Shown here piece after piece: positions 20,523 to 29,345 of a stretch of DNA of 64,000 nt. The stretch covers positions 1,240,001 to 1,304,000 of the forward strand of contig NZ_JAEKFI010000001.1 in NCBI RefSeq assembly GCF_016650635.1. The letters are read 5' to 3'. Position 1 is the stretch's first letter. Every line of letters starts with the position of its first letter. A model generated the notes under the pieces. That model was not told the DNA's origin. It saw only the letters and a list, made by a program, of their open reading frames with translations, and did not search any database. The position numbers and the translations under genes were made by a program. This stretch comes from Pseudomonas sp. TH43 (GTDB taxonomy: Bacteria > Pseudomonadota > Gammaproteobacteria > Pseudomonadales > Pseudomonadaceae).

Positions 20523-21200
20523 TCAGTGCGCAGCCAACGCCTTCCTGGCCTGAGCAGCTTCGTTTTCCTGACCGGCCTGCGCCAGCTCATCGGCGGCTTT
20601 GAGCCAACGCTGACGGTCGACGGCCGCGGGAATCTGCGACGGTTTCTGTATCAGAATGGCCCAGCTGCCAGACTTTTCGAAAGCCGATTCAAACGAGCTG
20701 AAGCTCATCAACTCACGACGATTCATGCCAGCGCGCAACAGTACCTTCTGCTTGTTACGGTCGTAACCGGAGAGAATGGCATAGCGCGGTTCTGCCCAGA
20801 ACGCCGACCCTTCACTAAACCGCACCATCACCGGATAACCGGCGGCGACCTGCGTCAACAATGCCGGCAGGTTGCTGTCCAGCGGGTAGACGACCATGCC
20901 GTACTCGCGAGCGAGGTTCTGAAGGTTCTGCTGCAATTTGTCTTCAGCACCCGGCAAGTGCAGGGGTTTTTCCAGCAACCCGGGGGTTATCACGATGCCT
21001 TGCTGCGACAGCAGACTGGCCAATACTTGCGGCCCGCTCTGATTGGCCTGGCCGCGATAAAACGTGCCGCTGAGTTCGACTCGCTCAGGCAGACGCTTGA
21101 CCTCAGGCGCAACGCTGCCCGCACAACCCGCCAATGCCGCCGCGCAACCGGCGATCAGCAACGCCGCACGAATTCGAGAAAATACCTGCACCATCGTCAC
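20523..21200 (-). CDS. C39-peptidase-like lipoprotein without catalytic Cys/His
   Basis: A 225-residue predicted lipoprotein (signal to ALAGC, Cys26). The body resembles the bacteriocin-processing peptidase C39 fold: the N-terminal motif that normally reads Q-x-x-x-C-G is GQANQSGPQVLASLLSQQGI, so Ser55 replaces Cys. The usual H-hydrophobic-G-Y-D motif reads RYAILSGYDRNKQKVLL, so Arg replaces His. A C-terminal TPR-like helix (RWLKAADELAQAGQENEAAQ) ends the protein. It may bind peptide rather than cut it. The fold call is by motif and is moderately sure. Confidence 0.65.
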   Translation of the reverse strand: MTMVQVFSRIRAALLIAGCAAALAGCAGSVAPEVKRLPERVELSGTFYRGQANQSGPQVLASLLSQQGIVITPGLLEKPLHLPGAEDKLQQNLQNLAREYGMVVYPLDSNLPALLTQVAAGYPVMVRFSEGSAFWAEPRYAILSGYDRNKQKVLLRAGMNRRELMSFSSFESAFEKSGSWAILIQKPSQIPAAVDRQRWLKAADELAQAGQENEAAQARKALAAH

Positions 21201-21428
21201 TCTCTGTTCAGACGCCGGTCATCGTGTTCCGGCAACGCCTGCGATCATAGGGCCGCGCATCGTTGCGGTATAGCCTTAAACCGCAGACCCATTGATTGCA
21301 TAGAGCGAACTGATTGGTCATCCGCGACCTTCGGTCAATAGTCTGAAACACCTCGTTGACTAGACTGTCACTGAAACAGAGCGAATTGAAAAAGTGAGCG
21401 CCCGATGCAGGGCAAAGAGGAGGCACTG

Positions 21429-21599
21429 ATGAGCCTGACCATGACTATCGTAATGCTGATTGCCGGATGGCTGGCCGTGGCCACCGCCATGCTGTGGGGC
21501 GTGCTGCGCATTTCCCGCCGCCACCATCACCACCCGATCCAGCCTGCTGCGGTCGATAAAGCCGCGAAACACCACGCCCCTCCAGCGACAGCGCACTGA
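21429..21599 (+). CDS. Small single-pass membrane protein with His cluster
   Basis: 56 residues from ATG 21429, chosen because AGAGGAGG lies 7 nt upstream. One membrane helix (MTIVMLIAGWLAVATAMLWG) is followed by a basic segment RISRRHHHHP and an Ala-rich tail with AKHHAPPATAH. Four consecutive histidines could bind metal, but nothing else supports that. It faces terC across a shared bidirectional terminator. Confidence 0.6.
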   Translation: MSLTMTIVMLIAGWLAVATAMLWGVLRISRRHHHHPIQPAAVDKAAKHHAPPATAH

Positions 21600-21625
21600 A
21601 ATCCTGACGTGATCCCTGTAGCAAA

Positions 21626-21674
21626 CAAAAAGGCCGCCTGGACTCAGGGAGTTCAGGCGGCCTTCAGTTTTATT
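21626..21674. terminator. Bidirectional terminator
   Basis: AAGGCCGCCTG and CAGGCGGCCTT form an 11-bp perfect stem with AAAA before and TTTTATT after. It lies between the convergent small membrane gene and terC. Confidence 0.85.
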
Positions 21675-21679
21675 GCCGG

Positions 21680-22429
21680 TTATGCCTGCGCAGCAAGTTT
21701 CTTCTGCCTGGCACGACGCGACAGCATGTTCAGCACCTCGATACCGGCCGAGAACGCCATGGCCGCATATACATAGCCTTTCGGCACGTGGGCACCAAAG
21801 CCCTCGGCGATCAGCGTCATGCCGATCATGATCAGGAAGCCCAGTGCCAACATCACTACCGTCGGGTTGTCGTTGATGAACTTGGCCAGCGGCTCAGCGG
21901 CAAACAGCATCACCAATACCGACACCACGACTGCAATCACCATGATCGGCAAGTGTTCGGTCATGCCGACAGCGGTGATGATGCTGTCGATCGAGAACAC
22001 CATGTCGAGCAACAGGATCTGACCGATAGCGGCAGCGAAGCCCAGGGCCACGGTCGACGTCGCGGTCTTCGGATCATCCGGCGACGGATCCATGCTGTGG
22101 TGGATCTCGGTCGTGGCTTTCCAGACCAGGAACAGACCACCGGCGATCAGAATCATATCCTTCCATGAGAAAGCCTGCCCGAGGATCTCGATCACCGGCG
22201 CGGTTAACTGCACGATAAAAGCAATGGTGCTCAACAGCGCCAGACGCAGGATCAGCGCCATGCCGATACCGATGCGACGGGCCTTCTGCCGATGCTGCTC
22301 AGGCAGTTTGTTGGTCAGGATCGAGATAAAGATCAGGTTGTCGATGCCGAGCACGATCTCCATCACCACCAATGTGGCCAATGCAACCCAGGCAGCAGGG
22401 CTGGCGGCGAGTTCTAACAGATATTCCAT
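21680..22429 (-). CDS. TerC family integral membrane protein
   Basis: A 249-residue polytopic membrane protein of the TerC/Alx/YoaE class, linked in other bacteria to metal-ion (manganese, tellurite) homeostasis. The signature acidic segment [15 protein letters not shown] in the second helix and its repeat [17 protein letters not shown] are both present, as expected for the duplicated fold. The C-terminus [15 protein letters not shown] is cytoplasmic and basic. It starts at 22429 and is followed by the small lipoprotein gene upstream on the same strand (30 nt). Confidence 0.9.
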   Translation of the reverse strand: MEYLLELAASPAAWVALATLVVMEIVLGIDNLIFISILTNKLPEQHRQKARRIGIGMALILRLALLSTIAFIVQLTAPVIEILGQAFSWKDMILIAGGLFLVWKATTEIHHSMDPSPDDPKTATSTVALGFAAAIGQILLLDMVFSIDSIITAVGMTEHLPIMVIAVVVSVLVMLFAAEPLAKFINDNPTVVMLALGFLIMIGMTLIAEGFGAHVPKGYVYAAMAFSAGIEVLNMLSRRARQKKLAAQA

Positions 22430-22458
22430 GGGTCAGTCCTGACTCTGTGTAAGACGAT

Positions 22459-22704
22459 TTAGATGGTTTTGGAGGAAGATTCGGATTGTTCCGCGTCTTT
22501 TTCCGGCGTTTGTTTTTTCTCGATCAACCCGCCGGTGGCGTCGCTGAGCGCCTGCTCGGCAGCTTTGTGGGTATCGTCGATGGCTTGCTTGGCGCTTTCC
22601 GCCGCCTTGCCCATCAACTGCTGGGCGCTTTTTTCAGCCTGATCGCAACCTGTCAGAACCAGTAAAGACGTAATCAGCAATAGTGCCGTGGTTTTAAGTT
22701 TCAT
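22459..22704 (-). CDS. Small alanine-rich lipoprotein
   Basis: 81 residues with lipoprotein signal MKLKTTALLLITSLLVLTGC. The mature part is one amphipathic helix rich in Ala, Lys, Glu and Gln (QLMGKAAESAKQAIDDTHKA), followed by a polar tail. It lies 29 nt upstream of terC on the same strand, so cotranscription is likely. The start is at 22704 after AAGGAAGC. The function is unknown. Confidence 0.75.
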   Translation of the reverse strand: MKLKTTALLLITSLLVLTGCDQAEKSAQQLMGKAAESAKQAIDDTHKAAEQALSDATGGLIEKKQTPEKDAEQSESSSKTI

Positions 22705-22856
22705 GATGCTTCCTTGATAGAACAGACAGGGTCACCAGACCGGCCGTCGATGGCTGGGCATTCTAGGCAAGCAAACACTTCAGGAAAATTCGTATTTTTA
22801 GCGGCTATACTTCGATTTTTACGAATCCAGAAATTCAATGATGTGGGAGCTGCTGG

Positions 22857-23756
22857 ATGCTTAATTATCGACAACTGCATTATTTCTGGGTGGTGGCGAA
22901 GACAGGCAGCATCGTGCGTGCATGCGAGCAACTGAATCTGACCCCACAGACCATCAGTGGGCAGATTTCCTTGCTGGAACAGACGTATGGCATCGAGCTG
23001 TTTCGCCGAGTCGGCCGCCAACTGGAACTCACCGAAGCCGGGCGTCAGGCCCTGCCCTACGCCGAGCAGATGTTCCAGCTCGGCGGTGAACTGGAGCTGA
23101 TGCTGCGCGCCCAGCCCAACGAACAGCAGATCCTGTTTCGCGTCGGTGTTGCCGATGTGGTGCCCAAGTCCATCGTCTATCGCCTGATCGCGCCGACCAT
23201 GGAACTGAACGAGCCGCTACGCATTACCTGCCGCGAGGACAAACTTGAACGGTTACTGGCGGATCTGGCGATCCAGCGCCTGGACCTGGTGATTTCCGAC
23301 AGCCCGATGCCCTCGCACCTCGACATCAAAGGTTATAGCCAGAAGCTCGGTGAGTGCGGGATCAGTTTTTTCGCCACCGCCGAGCTGGCCGAGCGCTACG
23401 GGCAGGACTTCCCGCGCAGTCTGCACGGCGCACCGTTGTTGATTCCCGGGGCGGAAACCGTGGTGCGCAGCCGTTTGCAGCGTTGGTTTGCCGAGCAGCA
23501 GATCCAGCCGCAAATCGTCGGCGAATTTGATGACAGTGCCTTGATGCAGGCCTTCGGGCAGTCTGGAAGCGGGATTTTTATCGGCCCCAGCGTGATTGCC
23601 GAGGAAGTGAAGCGCCAGTGCGGCGTCGAGCTGATTGGCCAGACCGACGCGGTGACTGAATCGTTCTATGCCATTTCGGTGGAACGCAAGGTCAAGCACC
23701 CTGGCATCGTTGCAATTACCGAAGGCGCTCGACGCGAACTGTTTACCGCGTTATGA
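22857..23756 (+). CDS. nhaR: LysR family transcriptional activator NhaR-like
   Basis: A 299-residue LysR regulator starting MLNYRQLHYFWVVAKTGSIV, with the characteristic NhaR opening (LNYRQLHYFW, LNLTPQTISGQISLLE). NhaR activates the sodium/proton antiporter nhaA in response to Na+ in enterics. No antiporter lies next to it here, so its target may be distant. It diverges from the small lipoprotein/terC pair. Its stop (TGA) lies directly beside the stop of the convergent MFS gene, with a 6-bp overlap. Confidence 0.85.
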   Translation: MLNYRQLHYFWVVAKTGSIVRACEQLNLTPQTISGQISLLEQTYGIELFRRVGRQLELTEAGRQALPYAEQMFQLGGELELMLRAQPNEQQILFRVGVADVVPKSIVYRLIAPTMELNEPLRITCREDKLERLLADLAIQRLDLVISDSPMPSHLDIKGYSQKLGECGISFFATAELAERYGQDFPRSLHGAPLLIPGAETVVRSRLQRWFAEQQIQPQIVGEFDDSALMQAFGQSGSGIFIGPSVIAEEVKRQCGVELIGQTDAVTESFYAISVERKVKHPGIVAITEGARRELFTAL

Positions 23757-24914
23757 GGCCTCTGCGCACACTTCGCGCGGCTTGAGTGTCATCAGCACCA
23801 TGGCGAGGAATACCGAGAGCAAAATGAATCCGGCGGCAGCAAAGCCGAGGAAGCCCAGACCCGCACTGTCGATGACCCGGCCACCGACCATTGCGCCCAG
23901 GCCGATGCCAAGATTAGCCCCGGCAATATTCAGCGACGCGGCAAAGGCTGGCGCTTCTGGTGCGGCTTTCATCAGGCGCACATGGCTGACCAGGAACAAC
24001 GCGGCTTGAGTCACGCCCCAGATCCCCATGGCCACCGCCAGCCCCAGCGTCGAATGGATATTCGGCACCAGTGAGACCATGCCGGCAATCATGAACGCAC
24101 AAAACAACACCGATGCTCCCAGTGGATGACGATCCACCGCACGGCCGCCCAGCGAGTTGCCGATCAGCCCGACCGCGCCGAAGCCCATCAGGCACCAGCC
24201 GACCACGGTGCCGTTGAAACCGGCCAGGCGCTCAAGAATATCGGCCAGGTAGGTGTAAGCCGTGAACATACCGCTGAACACCAGAATCGACAGCACGATA
24301 TGGCCAATCATCAACGGGCTACGGAGGATCTTGAACTGCGAACGGAAGCTGACCTGATGTTGATGCAGGTTGGTCTTCGGCAAATAAACAAACAGCAGCA
24401 AGGCCTTGGCGAACGCGATCACCGCCAGAATGCCGAAAGCACTGCGCCAGCCGAACGCATCGGAAATCAGCGTGCCGACCGGAATGCCGAACACCGTCGC
24501 GCAGACAATGCCGAAGCCGATCTTGGCGATCGCGCGACCGGCGAAATCCGGGCCGACAATGTCCACAGCCGTCTCGCTGGCCAAGGCCCAGAACACGGGC
24601 AACCCCAGCGCCGGGATCAACCGGGCAAACGCCATCACCCAGATATTCGGCGCCAGCGCCGCCACGGTATTGGCCAGACCGAACATGATCAGGATGCTGA
24701 TGAACAGCTTGCGTCGCTCGAAACGGGCGAAATACGCGGTCAAGAATGGACCGAACATGGCCACCGTAAAAGCGAATAGAGTCACCAGCAGCCCGGCTTG
24801 CGGGATGGTCACTTCGAGGTCTCGGGCAATCGCCGGCAGCAGGCCGACGATGACGAATTCCGTAGTCAGCACCGTGAAGCCGGCGGCGGACAACAGAAGG
24901 ATGGGCAACAGCAT
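23751..24914 (-). CDS. MFS transporter, DHA1 (AraJ/sugar-efflux-like)
   Basis: 387 residues from ATG 24914 (MLLPILLLSAAGFTVLTTEF); the frame extends further upstream but that part is hydrophilic and unlike the family. Twelve membrane helices are expected. Signature segments are TTEFVIVGLLPAIARDLEV in helix 1, ARFERRKLFISILIMFG at loop 2-3 and GIPVGTLISDAFGWRSAFG in helix 5-6. It is convergent with nhaR and overlaps its 3' end by 6 bp. The substrate is unknown. Confidence 0.87.
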   Translation of the reverse strand: MLLPILLLSAAGFTVLTTEFVIVGLLPAIARDLEVTIPQAGLLVTLFAFTVAMFGPFLTAYFARFERRKLFISILIMFGLANTVAALAPNIWVMAFARLIPALGLPVFWALASETAVDIVGPDFAGRAIAKIGFGIVCATVFGIPVGTLISDAFGWRSAFGILAVIAFAKALLLFVYLPKTNLHQHQVSFRSQFKILRSPLMIGHIVLSILVFSGMFTAYTYLADILERLAGFNGTVVGWCLMGFGAVGLIGNSLGGRAVDRHPLGASVLFCAFMIAGMVSLVPNIHSTLGLAVAMGIWGVTQAALFLVSHVRLMKAAPEAPAFAASLNIAGANLGIGLGAMVGGRVIDSAGLGFLGFAAAGFILLSVFLAMVLMTLKPREVCAEAS

Positions 24915-25176
24915 GGGAAACTCCAACAAAACGACGACACCAGCGATGACCCGGAGGTCCGCTGGCAGAACTTGAAAATGAGGATGGAGAATCTTAACAG
25001 AGTGTGTCCGGACTGACTTGCACAAACCTGCCGACTTTGTTGCCTGATCCGGTGGCAGATCGTCACAGGCCTGAAGGATGAGGCCTACGCTGTGATAAAG
25101 TCCGCGCCCTGAAAAACGTACACCCTGGTCAGCAGCCAGCTTGATGGCGCTGATGTCGCGTCAGCCCTTTTGGTGA

Positions 25177-25213
25177 GTGACGATGGTCTGCCCGTGTTTT
25201 GCCATCGTTTCAC
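25177..25213 (+). promoter_or_regulatory. Leader hairpin upstream of sstT
   Basis: GTGACGATGG and CCATCGTTTCAC form a stem of about ten pairs with a 15-nt loop, ending 37 nt before the sstT start. A T-rich stretch does not follow, so it is not a plain terminator. It could be a transcript-stabilising or regulatory 5'-UTR structure; that is inference. Confidence 0.4.
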
Positions 25214-25250
25214 GCAACCTTGCACCCTATAAAAAAACAGAGATGCCGCT

Positions 25251-26483
25251 ATGACTGCTTCATCCCCTTCTCTCTTGCAACGCTTGAGCAAACTGAGCCT
25301 GGTCACGCAAATCGTGATCGGTCTGGTCGCCGGTATCGCCTTGGCGATGTTCGCCCCGGAAGCGGCGAAATCCACGGCGTTCATCGGCAAAGTGTTCGTT
25401 TCGGCGTTGAAAGCCGTGGCACCGATTCTGGTGTTCGTGCTGGTGATGGCCTCGATTGCCAACCACAAACACGGTCAGGAAACCCACATCCGGCCGATTC
25501 TGTTCCTCTACCTGCTCGGCACGTTCGCCGCAGCGGCAGTGGCCGTGGTCGCGAGCATGGCGTTTCCGTCTCATCTGGTGCTGGCCACCGAAAACGTCGC
25601 GGTCACCGCACCCGGCGGCATTAGTGAAGTGCTGCAAAGCCTGTTGCTGAGCGTGGTCGATAACCCGGTCAGTGCACTGATGAACGCCAACTTCATCGGT
25701 ATTCTGGCGTGGGCAATCGGCATGGGCATCGCGATTCGCCATGCCGGCGACACCACCCGCGAAGTACTGGGTGATCTGTCCAACGGCGTGACCGTGATCG
25801 TCCGTTTGGTGATTCGCTTCGCACCGCTGGGCATTTTCGGTCTGGTGGCCTCTACGCTGGCGACCTCCGGCTTCGGCGCGCTGATCGGTTATGCGCACCT
25901 GCTGGCCGTGTTGCTCGGCTGCATGCTGTTCGTGGCGCTGGTGATGAACCCGTTGATCGTGTTCTGGAAGCTGCGTCGCAACCCCTATCCGCTGACCCTG
26001 AAATGCCTGCGTGAAAGCGGCATTACCGCGTTTTTCACCCGCAGTTCGGCGGCGAACATTCCGGTCAACCTGGAATTGAGCAAGCGCCTGGGCCTGCATG
26101 AAGACACCTATTCGGTATCGATCCCGCTGGGCGCAACCATCAATATGGCTGGCGCGGCGATCACCATTACTGTGCTGACACTGGCGGCCGTGCACACTTT
26201 GGGCATTGCCGTGGATATCCCGACCGCAATCCTGCTCAGCGTTGTCGCAGCGATTTGCGCCTGTGGCGCTTCCGGTGTGGCCGGTGGCTCGCTGCTGCTG
26301 ATCCCGTTGGCATGCAGCCTGTTCGGCATTCCGAGCGAGATTGCCATGCAGGTGGTGGCGGTCGGTTTCATCATTGGTGTGTTGCAGGATTCGGCAGAAA
26401 CCGCGCTGAACTCCTCCACCGACGTGCTGTTTACCGCCGCGGCCTGCCTGGGTGAAGAAGCGAAAGCTCAGCGCACCGCGTAA
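25251..26483 (+). CDS. sstT: Serine/threonine:sodium symporter SstT
   Basis: A 410-residue sodium:dicarboxylate-family (DAACS) transporter importing serine and threonine with Na+. It starts [20 protein letters not shown]. Family features are [20 protein letters not shown] (the serine-rich reentrant loop), the [14 protein letters not shown] segment and the C-terminal [20 protein letters not shown]. The length fits SstT (about 410). A leader hairpin lies upstream and a REP plus a strong terminator downstream. Confidence 0.95.
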   Translation: MTASSPSLLQRLSKLSLVTQIVIGLVAGIALAMFAPEAAKSTAFIGKVFVSALKAVAPILVFVLVMASIANHKHGQETHIRPILFLYLLGTFAAAAVAVVASMAFPSHLVLATENVAVTAPGGISEVLQSLLLSVVDNPVSALMNANFIGILAWAIGMGIAIRHAGDTTREVLGDLSNGVTVIVRLVIRFAPLGIFGLVASTLATSGFGALIGYAHLLAVLLGCMLFVALVMNPLIVFWKLRRNPYPLTLKCLRESGITAFFTRSSAANIPVNLELSKRLGLHEDTYSVSIPLGATINMAGAAITITVLTLAAVHTLGIAVDIPTAILLSVVAAICACGASGVAGGSLLLIPLACSLFGIPSEIAMQVVAVGFIIGVLQDSAETALNSSTDVLFTAAACLGEEAKAQRTA

Positions 26484-26486
26484 CCC

Positions 26487-26576
26487 TGTAGGAGTGAGCC
26501 TGCTCGCGATTGCGGAATGTCAGACAAGTACCCGCTGGCTGACACACCGCGATCGCGAGCAGTCTCGCTCCTGCAC
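26487..26576. repeat. REP palindrome, GTAGGAGTGAGCCTGCTCGCGA family
   Basis: The left arm TGTAGGAGTGAGCCTGCTCG and the right arm CGAGCAGTCTCGCTCCTGCA are inverted copies about 90 bp end to end. The element starts 3 nt after the sstT stop. Related doublets: 29248, 29952, 36735, 41022, 48015 and 49414. Confidence 0.85.
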
Positions 26577-26585
26577 AAAAGCAAT

Positions 26586-26625
26586 AAAAAGCCCGCCAAG
26601 GCGCAAACCTTGGCGGGCTTTTTTG
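26586..26625. terminator. Strong terminator of sstT (bidirectional)
   Basis: AAAAAGCCCGCCAAGG, a short loop and CCTTGGCGGGCTTTTTT: 11-bp GC stem with a run of T on one side and A on the other. It can stop sstT and, before the insertion at 26633, could also have served the convergent DUF1993 gene. Confidence 0.9.
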
Positions 26626-26685
26626 TTGCCGGTGTCTCGTCCTGAATAAGGTTTACACCTTCTGACTTATCTTCAGGAGGAATCA

Positions 26686-27087
26686 ATGGATACGGGAAAA
26701 AGGCGCAGCCAGCGTGATTACACGCTGGGCTTTAAATTGGCAGTCGTTGATCAGGTTGAAAAAGGCGAGTTGAGTTATAAAGAGGCTCAACGGCGCTATG
26801 GAATTCAGGGTCGGTCGACTGTGTTGGTGTGGCTACGCAAGCATGGGCGGCAGGACTGGAGCCAGGGCGCCTCTATTCGCGCCCAGAGGAGCCGACCGAT
26901 GGACGAACAAAGTTTGCCGCTGACGCCTGAACAGCGAATCAAGGAGCTTGAAGAAAAGCTCGCCCTTGCCAATCAGAAAGCCCAGTTCTTCGAGGCGGTT
27001 GTTGACGTGTTGAAGAATGATTACGGTGTTTCTGTCGTAAAAAAGCGATCCGGCAAGTCCTCACCCAAGGGCAAATCCAAGGCCTGA
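26686..27087 (+). CDS. IS3-family transposase OrfA
   Basis: 133 residues after AGGAGG. It starts MDTGKRRSQRDYTLGFKLAV and has a helix-turn-helix (GELSYKEAQRRYGIQGRSTV) that binds the inverted repeats. A leucine-zipper-like helix (RIKELEEKLALANQKAQFFE) allows dimer formation. Near its end the slippery run AAAAAAG (27039-27045), in phase A-AAA-AAG, lets ribosomes shift -1 into orfB to make the OrfAB transposase. Confidence 0.93.
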   Translation: MDTGKRRSQRDYTLGFKLAVVDQVEKGELSYKEAQRRYGIQGRSTVLVWLRKHGRQDWSQGASIRAQRSRPMDEQSLPLTPEQRIKELEEKLALANQKAQFFEAVVDVLKNDYGVSVVKKRSGKSSPKGKSKA

Positions 27088-27908
27088 GTATTCGCAGGGC
27101 TTGCCAGTTTCTGGGTATTTCCCCGCAGGCGTACTACAAGCGAAACCGGGCTTATGACGCGCAAGTCAGCCATGCCCGAAAAGTGCTGGGGTTTGTCTTG
27201 GAAACACGCCTTCAGATGCCTCGACTGGGCACTCGCAAGTTGCATGGCCTTATGCAGTCCGAGCCGGAGCTATCGCGCACAGTCGGTCGCGACCGGCTGT
27301 TCGATATCCTGCGAGATAGTCGCCAATTGGTGCCACGCAAGCGCGCCTATCACAAGACCACTGACAGTCATCATCGCTTCCGCCGACATCCCAACCGGTT
27401 GAAACCTGGCCCCGATCAAGTGACCGCCACTGGTTCCGAACAGGTCTGGGTCGCGGACATAACGTATTTACCCACCGAGCAAAGCGTTGCGTACGTGAGC
27501 TTGGTTACAGATGCCTACTCTCGCAAGATCGTTGGTCATCACGTGCATGAAACCTTGCACGCCGAATCAGTCATTCAAGCGATGAACAAGGCTTTACGGG
27601 GCAGAAGAACCGATCAGGCGCTGGTGCATCACTCGGATCGCGGCTCGCAATATTGCTCTGACCTCTACCAGAAGCTGCATGCCAAGCATGGAATCCTGTG
27701 CTCGATGACCGATGGGTATGACTGTTATCAGAACGCCTTGGCAGAGCGGGTTAACGGAATCTTGAAGACAGAGTTTCTGCTTCACCGACCCAAGGATCTG
27801 GCTGAGGCGGTTCAAATGGTCGACGAGTCAGTAAACATCTACAACAGCAAGCGACCGCATCTATCGTTGAAATGCAAAACGCCCGATGCGGTGCATCGGG
27901 CGTTTTGA
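27045..27908 (+). CDS. IS3-family transposase OrfB (expressed as OrfAB by -1 frameshift)
   Basis: The frame begins at the slippery site and has no good independent ATG; it reads KAIRQVLTQGQIQGLSIRRA from just after the shift. The DDE integrase core is intact: D in WVADITYLP, D in LVHHSDRGSQYCS and E in ALAERVNGILKTEF. An HTH_21-like part precedes it (YHKTTDSHHRFRRHPNRLKP). It ends TPDAVHRAF just before the right inverted repeat. Confidence 0.92.
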   Translation, partial: AIRQVLTQGQIQGLSIRRACQFLGISPQAYYKRNRAYDAQVSHARKVLGFVLETRLQMPRLGTRKLHGLMQSEPELSRTVGRDRLFDILRDSRQLVPRKRAYHKTTDSHHRFRRHPNRLKPGPDQVTATGSEQVWVADITYLPTEQSVAYVSLVTDAYSRKIVGHHVHETLHAESVIQAMNKALRGRRTDQALVHHSDRGSQYCSDLYQKLHAKHGILCSMTDGYDCYQNALAERVNGILKTEFLLHRPKDLAEAVQMVDESVNIYNSKRPHLSLKCKTPDAVHRAF

Positions 27909-27953
27909 GAGCGAAATAGGTGTAAACCTATTTCAGGACTAGACACGGAAGTT

Positions 27954-28463
27954 TTAGAACGCGCCCATGTAATCGCGTTTGCCCACTTCAACACCGTTAT
28001 GACGCAGCAGCGCGTAAGTGGTGGTGACGTGGAAGAAGAACTGCGGCAGACCGTAGGTCAACAGGTAAGCCTGACCGCTGAAGCGCTTCTCTTTCGGGGT
28101 GCCCGGACGAGTAACGATTTCGATGCCTTCCTTGCCATTGATTTGCTCTGGCTTGATCTCGCCGATGAAGGCCAAGACCTTGGCGATCAACGCTTGCAGG
28201 TCAGCGAAGGTGGTTTCTGTGTCGTCGTATTTCGGCAATTCGATTTCAGCCAGACGCGCGGAAACGCCTTTGGCGAAGTCGACAGCGATCTGCACCTGAC
28301 GCACCAGCGGGAACATGTCCGGGTACAGGCGGGCTTGCAGGAAGGCGTTCGGGTCGATGTTTTTCTCGGTGGCGTGGGCTTCAGCCTTTTTCAGGACATC
28401 GCTCAGCGCGTTGAGCATTTGTTGAAAAACCGGGACGGATGCGGCGTACAGGGAAATGGTCAT
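27954..28463 (-). CDS. DUF1993 family protein
   Basis: 169 residues starting MTISLYAASVPVFQQMLNAL. The family is predicted to be helical, related to the DinB fold, with unknown function. The segment FPLVRQVQIAVDFAKGVSAR and the C-terminal YGLPQFFFHVTTTYALLRHN are family hallmarks as I know them. The stop codon is 8 nt from the insertion sequence at 27945, which separates the gene from the terminator at 26586. Confidence 0.88.
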   Translation of the reverse strand: MTISLYAASVPVFQQMLNALSDVLKKAEAHATEKNIDPNAFLQARLYPDMFPLVRQVQIAVDFAKGVSARLAEIELPKYDDTETTFADLQALIAKVLAFIGEIKPEQINGKEGIEIVTRPGTPKEKRFSGQAYLLTYGLPQFFFHVTTTYALLRHNGVEVGKRDYMGAF

Positions 28464-28588
28464 GGCAGTCTCGTGTAGTGGCTGGGTGGAACGTGGGGGC
28501 GATTATAGCCATGCTTGATGACCACACGGCTTGCCTTTTGTTTGGCAAGGATTAGGCTAAGCGCCTTCGACTGCAAAGGGAACGCGCG

Positions 28589-29233
28589 ATGACCACCGAA
28601 CAAGAATCCACCTTCGATGAGCCACGGCTCAACGCCACGGAAATCCGCATTCTCGGTTCGCTGATCGAGAAGCAGGCGACCAGCCCGGAAACCTATCCGC
28701 TGACGCTCAATGCGCTGGTGACGGCCTGTAACCAGAAAACCAGCCGCGAGCCGGTGATGAACCTGACTCAGGGTCAGGTCGGCCAGAGCTTGCGAGCGCT
28801 GGAAGGCCGCGGTTTCGCCAAGCTGGTCATGGGCAGTCGCGCCGATCGTTGGGAGCACAAGGTCGACAAAGCGCTGGAACTGGTACCGGCGCAGGTGATT
28901 CTGACGGGATTGCTGTTTTTGCGCGGCCCGCAAACCATCAATGAACTGCTGACCCGCAGTGGGCGCATGCACGACTTTGAAGATGCCGAGCAGGTGGTGC
29001 ATCAGCTTGAGCGTTTGATTGCGCGGGGGTTGGCGGTGCTGATTCCGCGTCAGGCCGGGCAACGTGAAGACCGTTACACCCACGCGCTGGGCGATCCCGC
29101 GGACATCGAGGCGATCATGGCCGCGCGGCAAAATCCGGGCGAACGCACGAGCGGCGGCGTTTCAGTCGAGCGGATCGAAGAGCTTGAGGCGCGGATTGCA
29201 GCGCTGGAAGAGCGCTTGGCGCGCCTCGAATAA
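28589..29233 (+). CDS. yceH: YceH family protein (DUF480)
   Basis: 214 residues starting [20 protein letters not shown], with two winged-helix-like domains. [20 protein letters not shown] and the [15 protein letters not shown] segment are typical of the DUF480/UPF0502 family. A C-terminal coiled segment ([20 protein letters not shown]) closes the protein. It is a single gene diverging from DUF1993. The function is not established. Confidence 0.9.
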   Translation: MTTEQESTFDEPRLNATEIRILGSLIEKQATSPETYPLTLNALVTACNQKTSREPVMNLTQGQVGQSLRALEGRGFAKLVMGSRADRWEHKVDKALELVPAQVILTGLLFLRGPQTINELLTRSGRMHDFEDAEQVVHQLERLIARGLAVLIPRQAGQREDRYTHALGDPADIEAIMAARQNPGERTSGGVSVERIEELEARIAALEERLARLE

Positions 29234-29247
29234 TCCAACCCCCCACT

Positions 29248-29333
29248 GTGGGAGCTAGCCTGCTAGCGATAGCGGTCTGTCAGCGACACATCCTCTGAAT
29301 GTGCCAATGTCATCGCCAGCAGGCTAGCTCCCC
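29248..29333. repeat. REP doublet, GTGGGAGCTAGCCTGCTAGCGAT type
   Basis: The left arm GTGGGAGCTAGCCTGCTAGC and the right arm GCCAGCAGGCTAGCTCCC are inverted copies. It fills the space between the convergent yceH and cupin genes. Confidence 0.85.
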
Positions 29334-29345
29334 GGGACCCGCACG

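Larger units (their letters stand above)
26633..27945 (+). mobile_element. IS3-family insertion sequence (1313 bp, complete)
   Basis: Terminal inverted repeats of 27 bp: left TGTCTCGTCCTGAATAAGGT (26633-26659) and right the complement of TGTCTAGTCCTGAAATAGGT (27919-27945), 24 of 27 positions identical. A 3-bp target duplication CGG flanks the element (26630-26632 and 27946-27948). Inside are orfA and an overlapping -1 frame orfB with a DDE motif and a slippery A-AAA-AAG site, the classic IS3 organisation. It inserted between the sstT terminator and the 3' end of the DUF1993 gene, 8 nt from that gene's stop codon. Both frames are intact, so it may be active. Confidence 0.95.

Noticed and set aside
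27183..27908. orfB of the insertion sequence as a separate gene from GTG 27183
   Set aside because: The frame is open from the slippery site at 27039-27045 and lacks a good start, so it is expressed as a -1 fusion with orfA.
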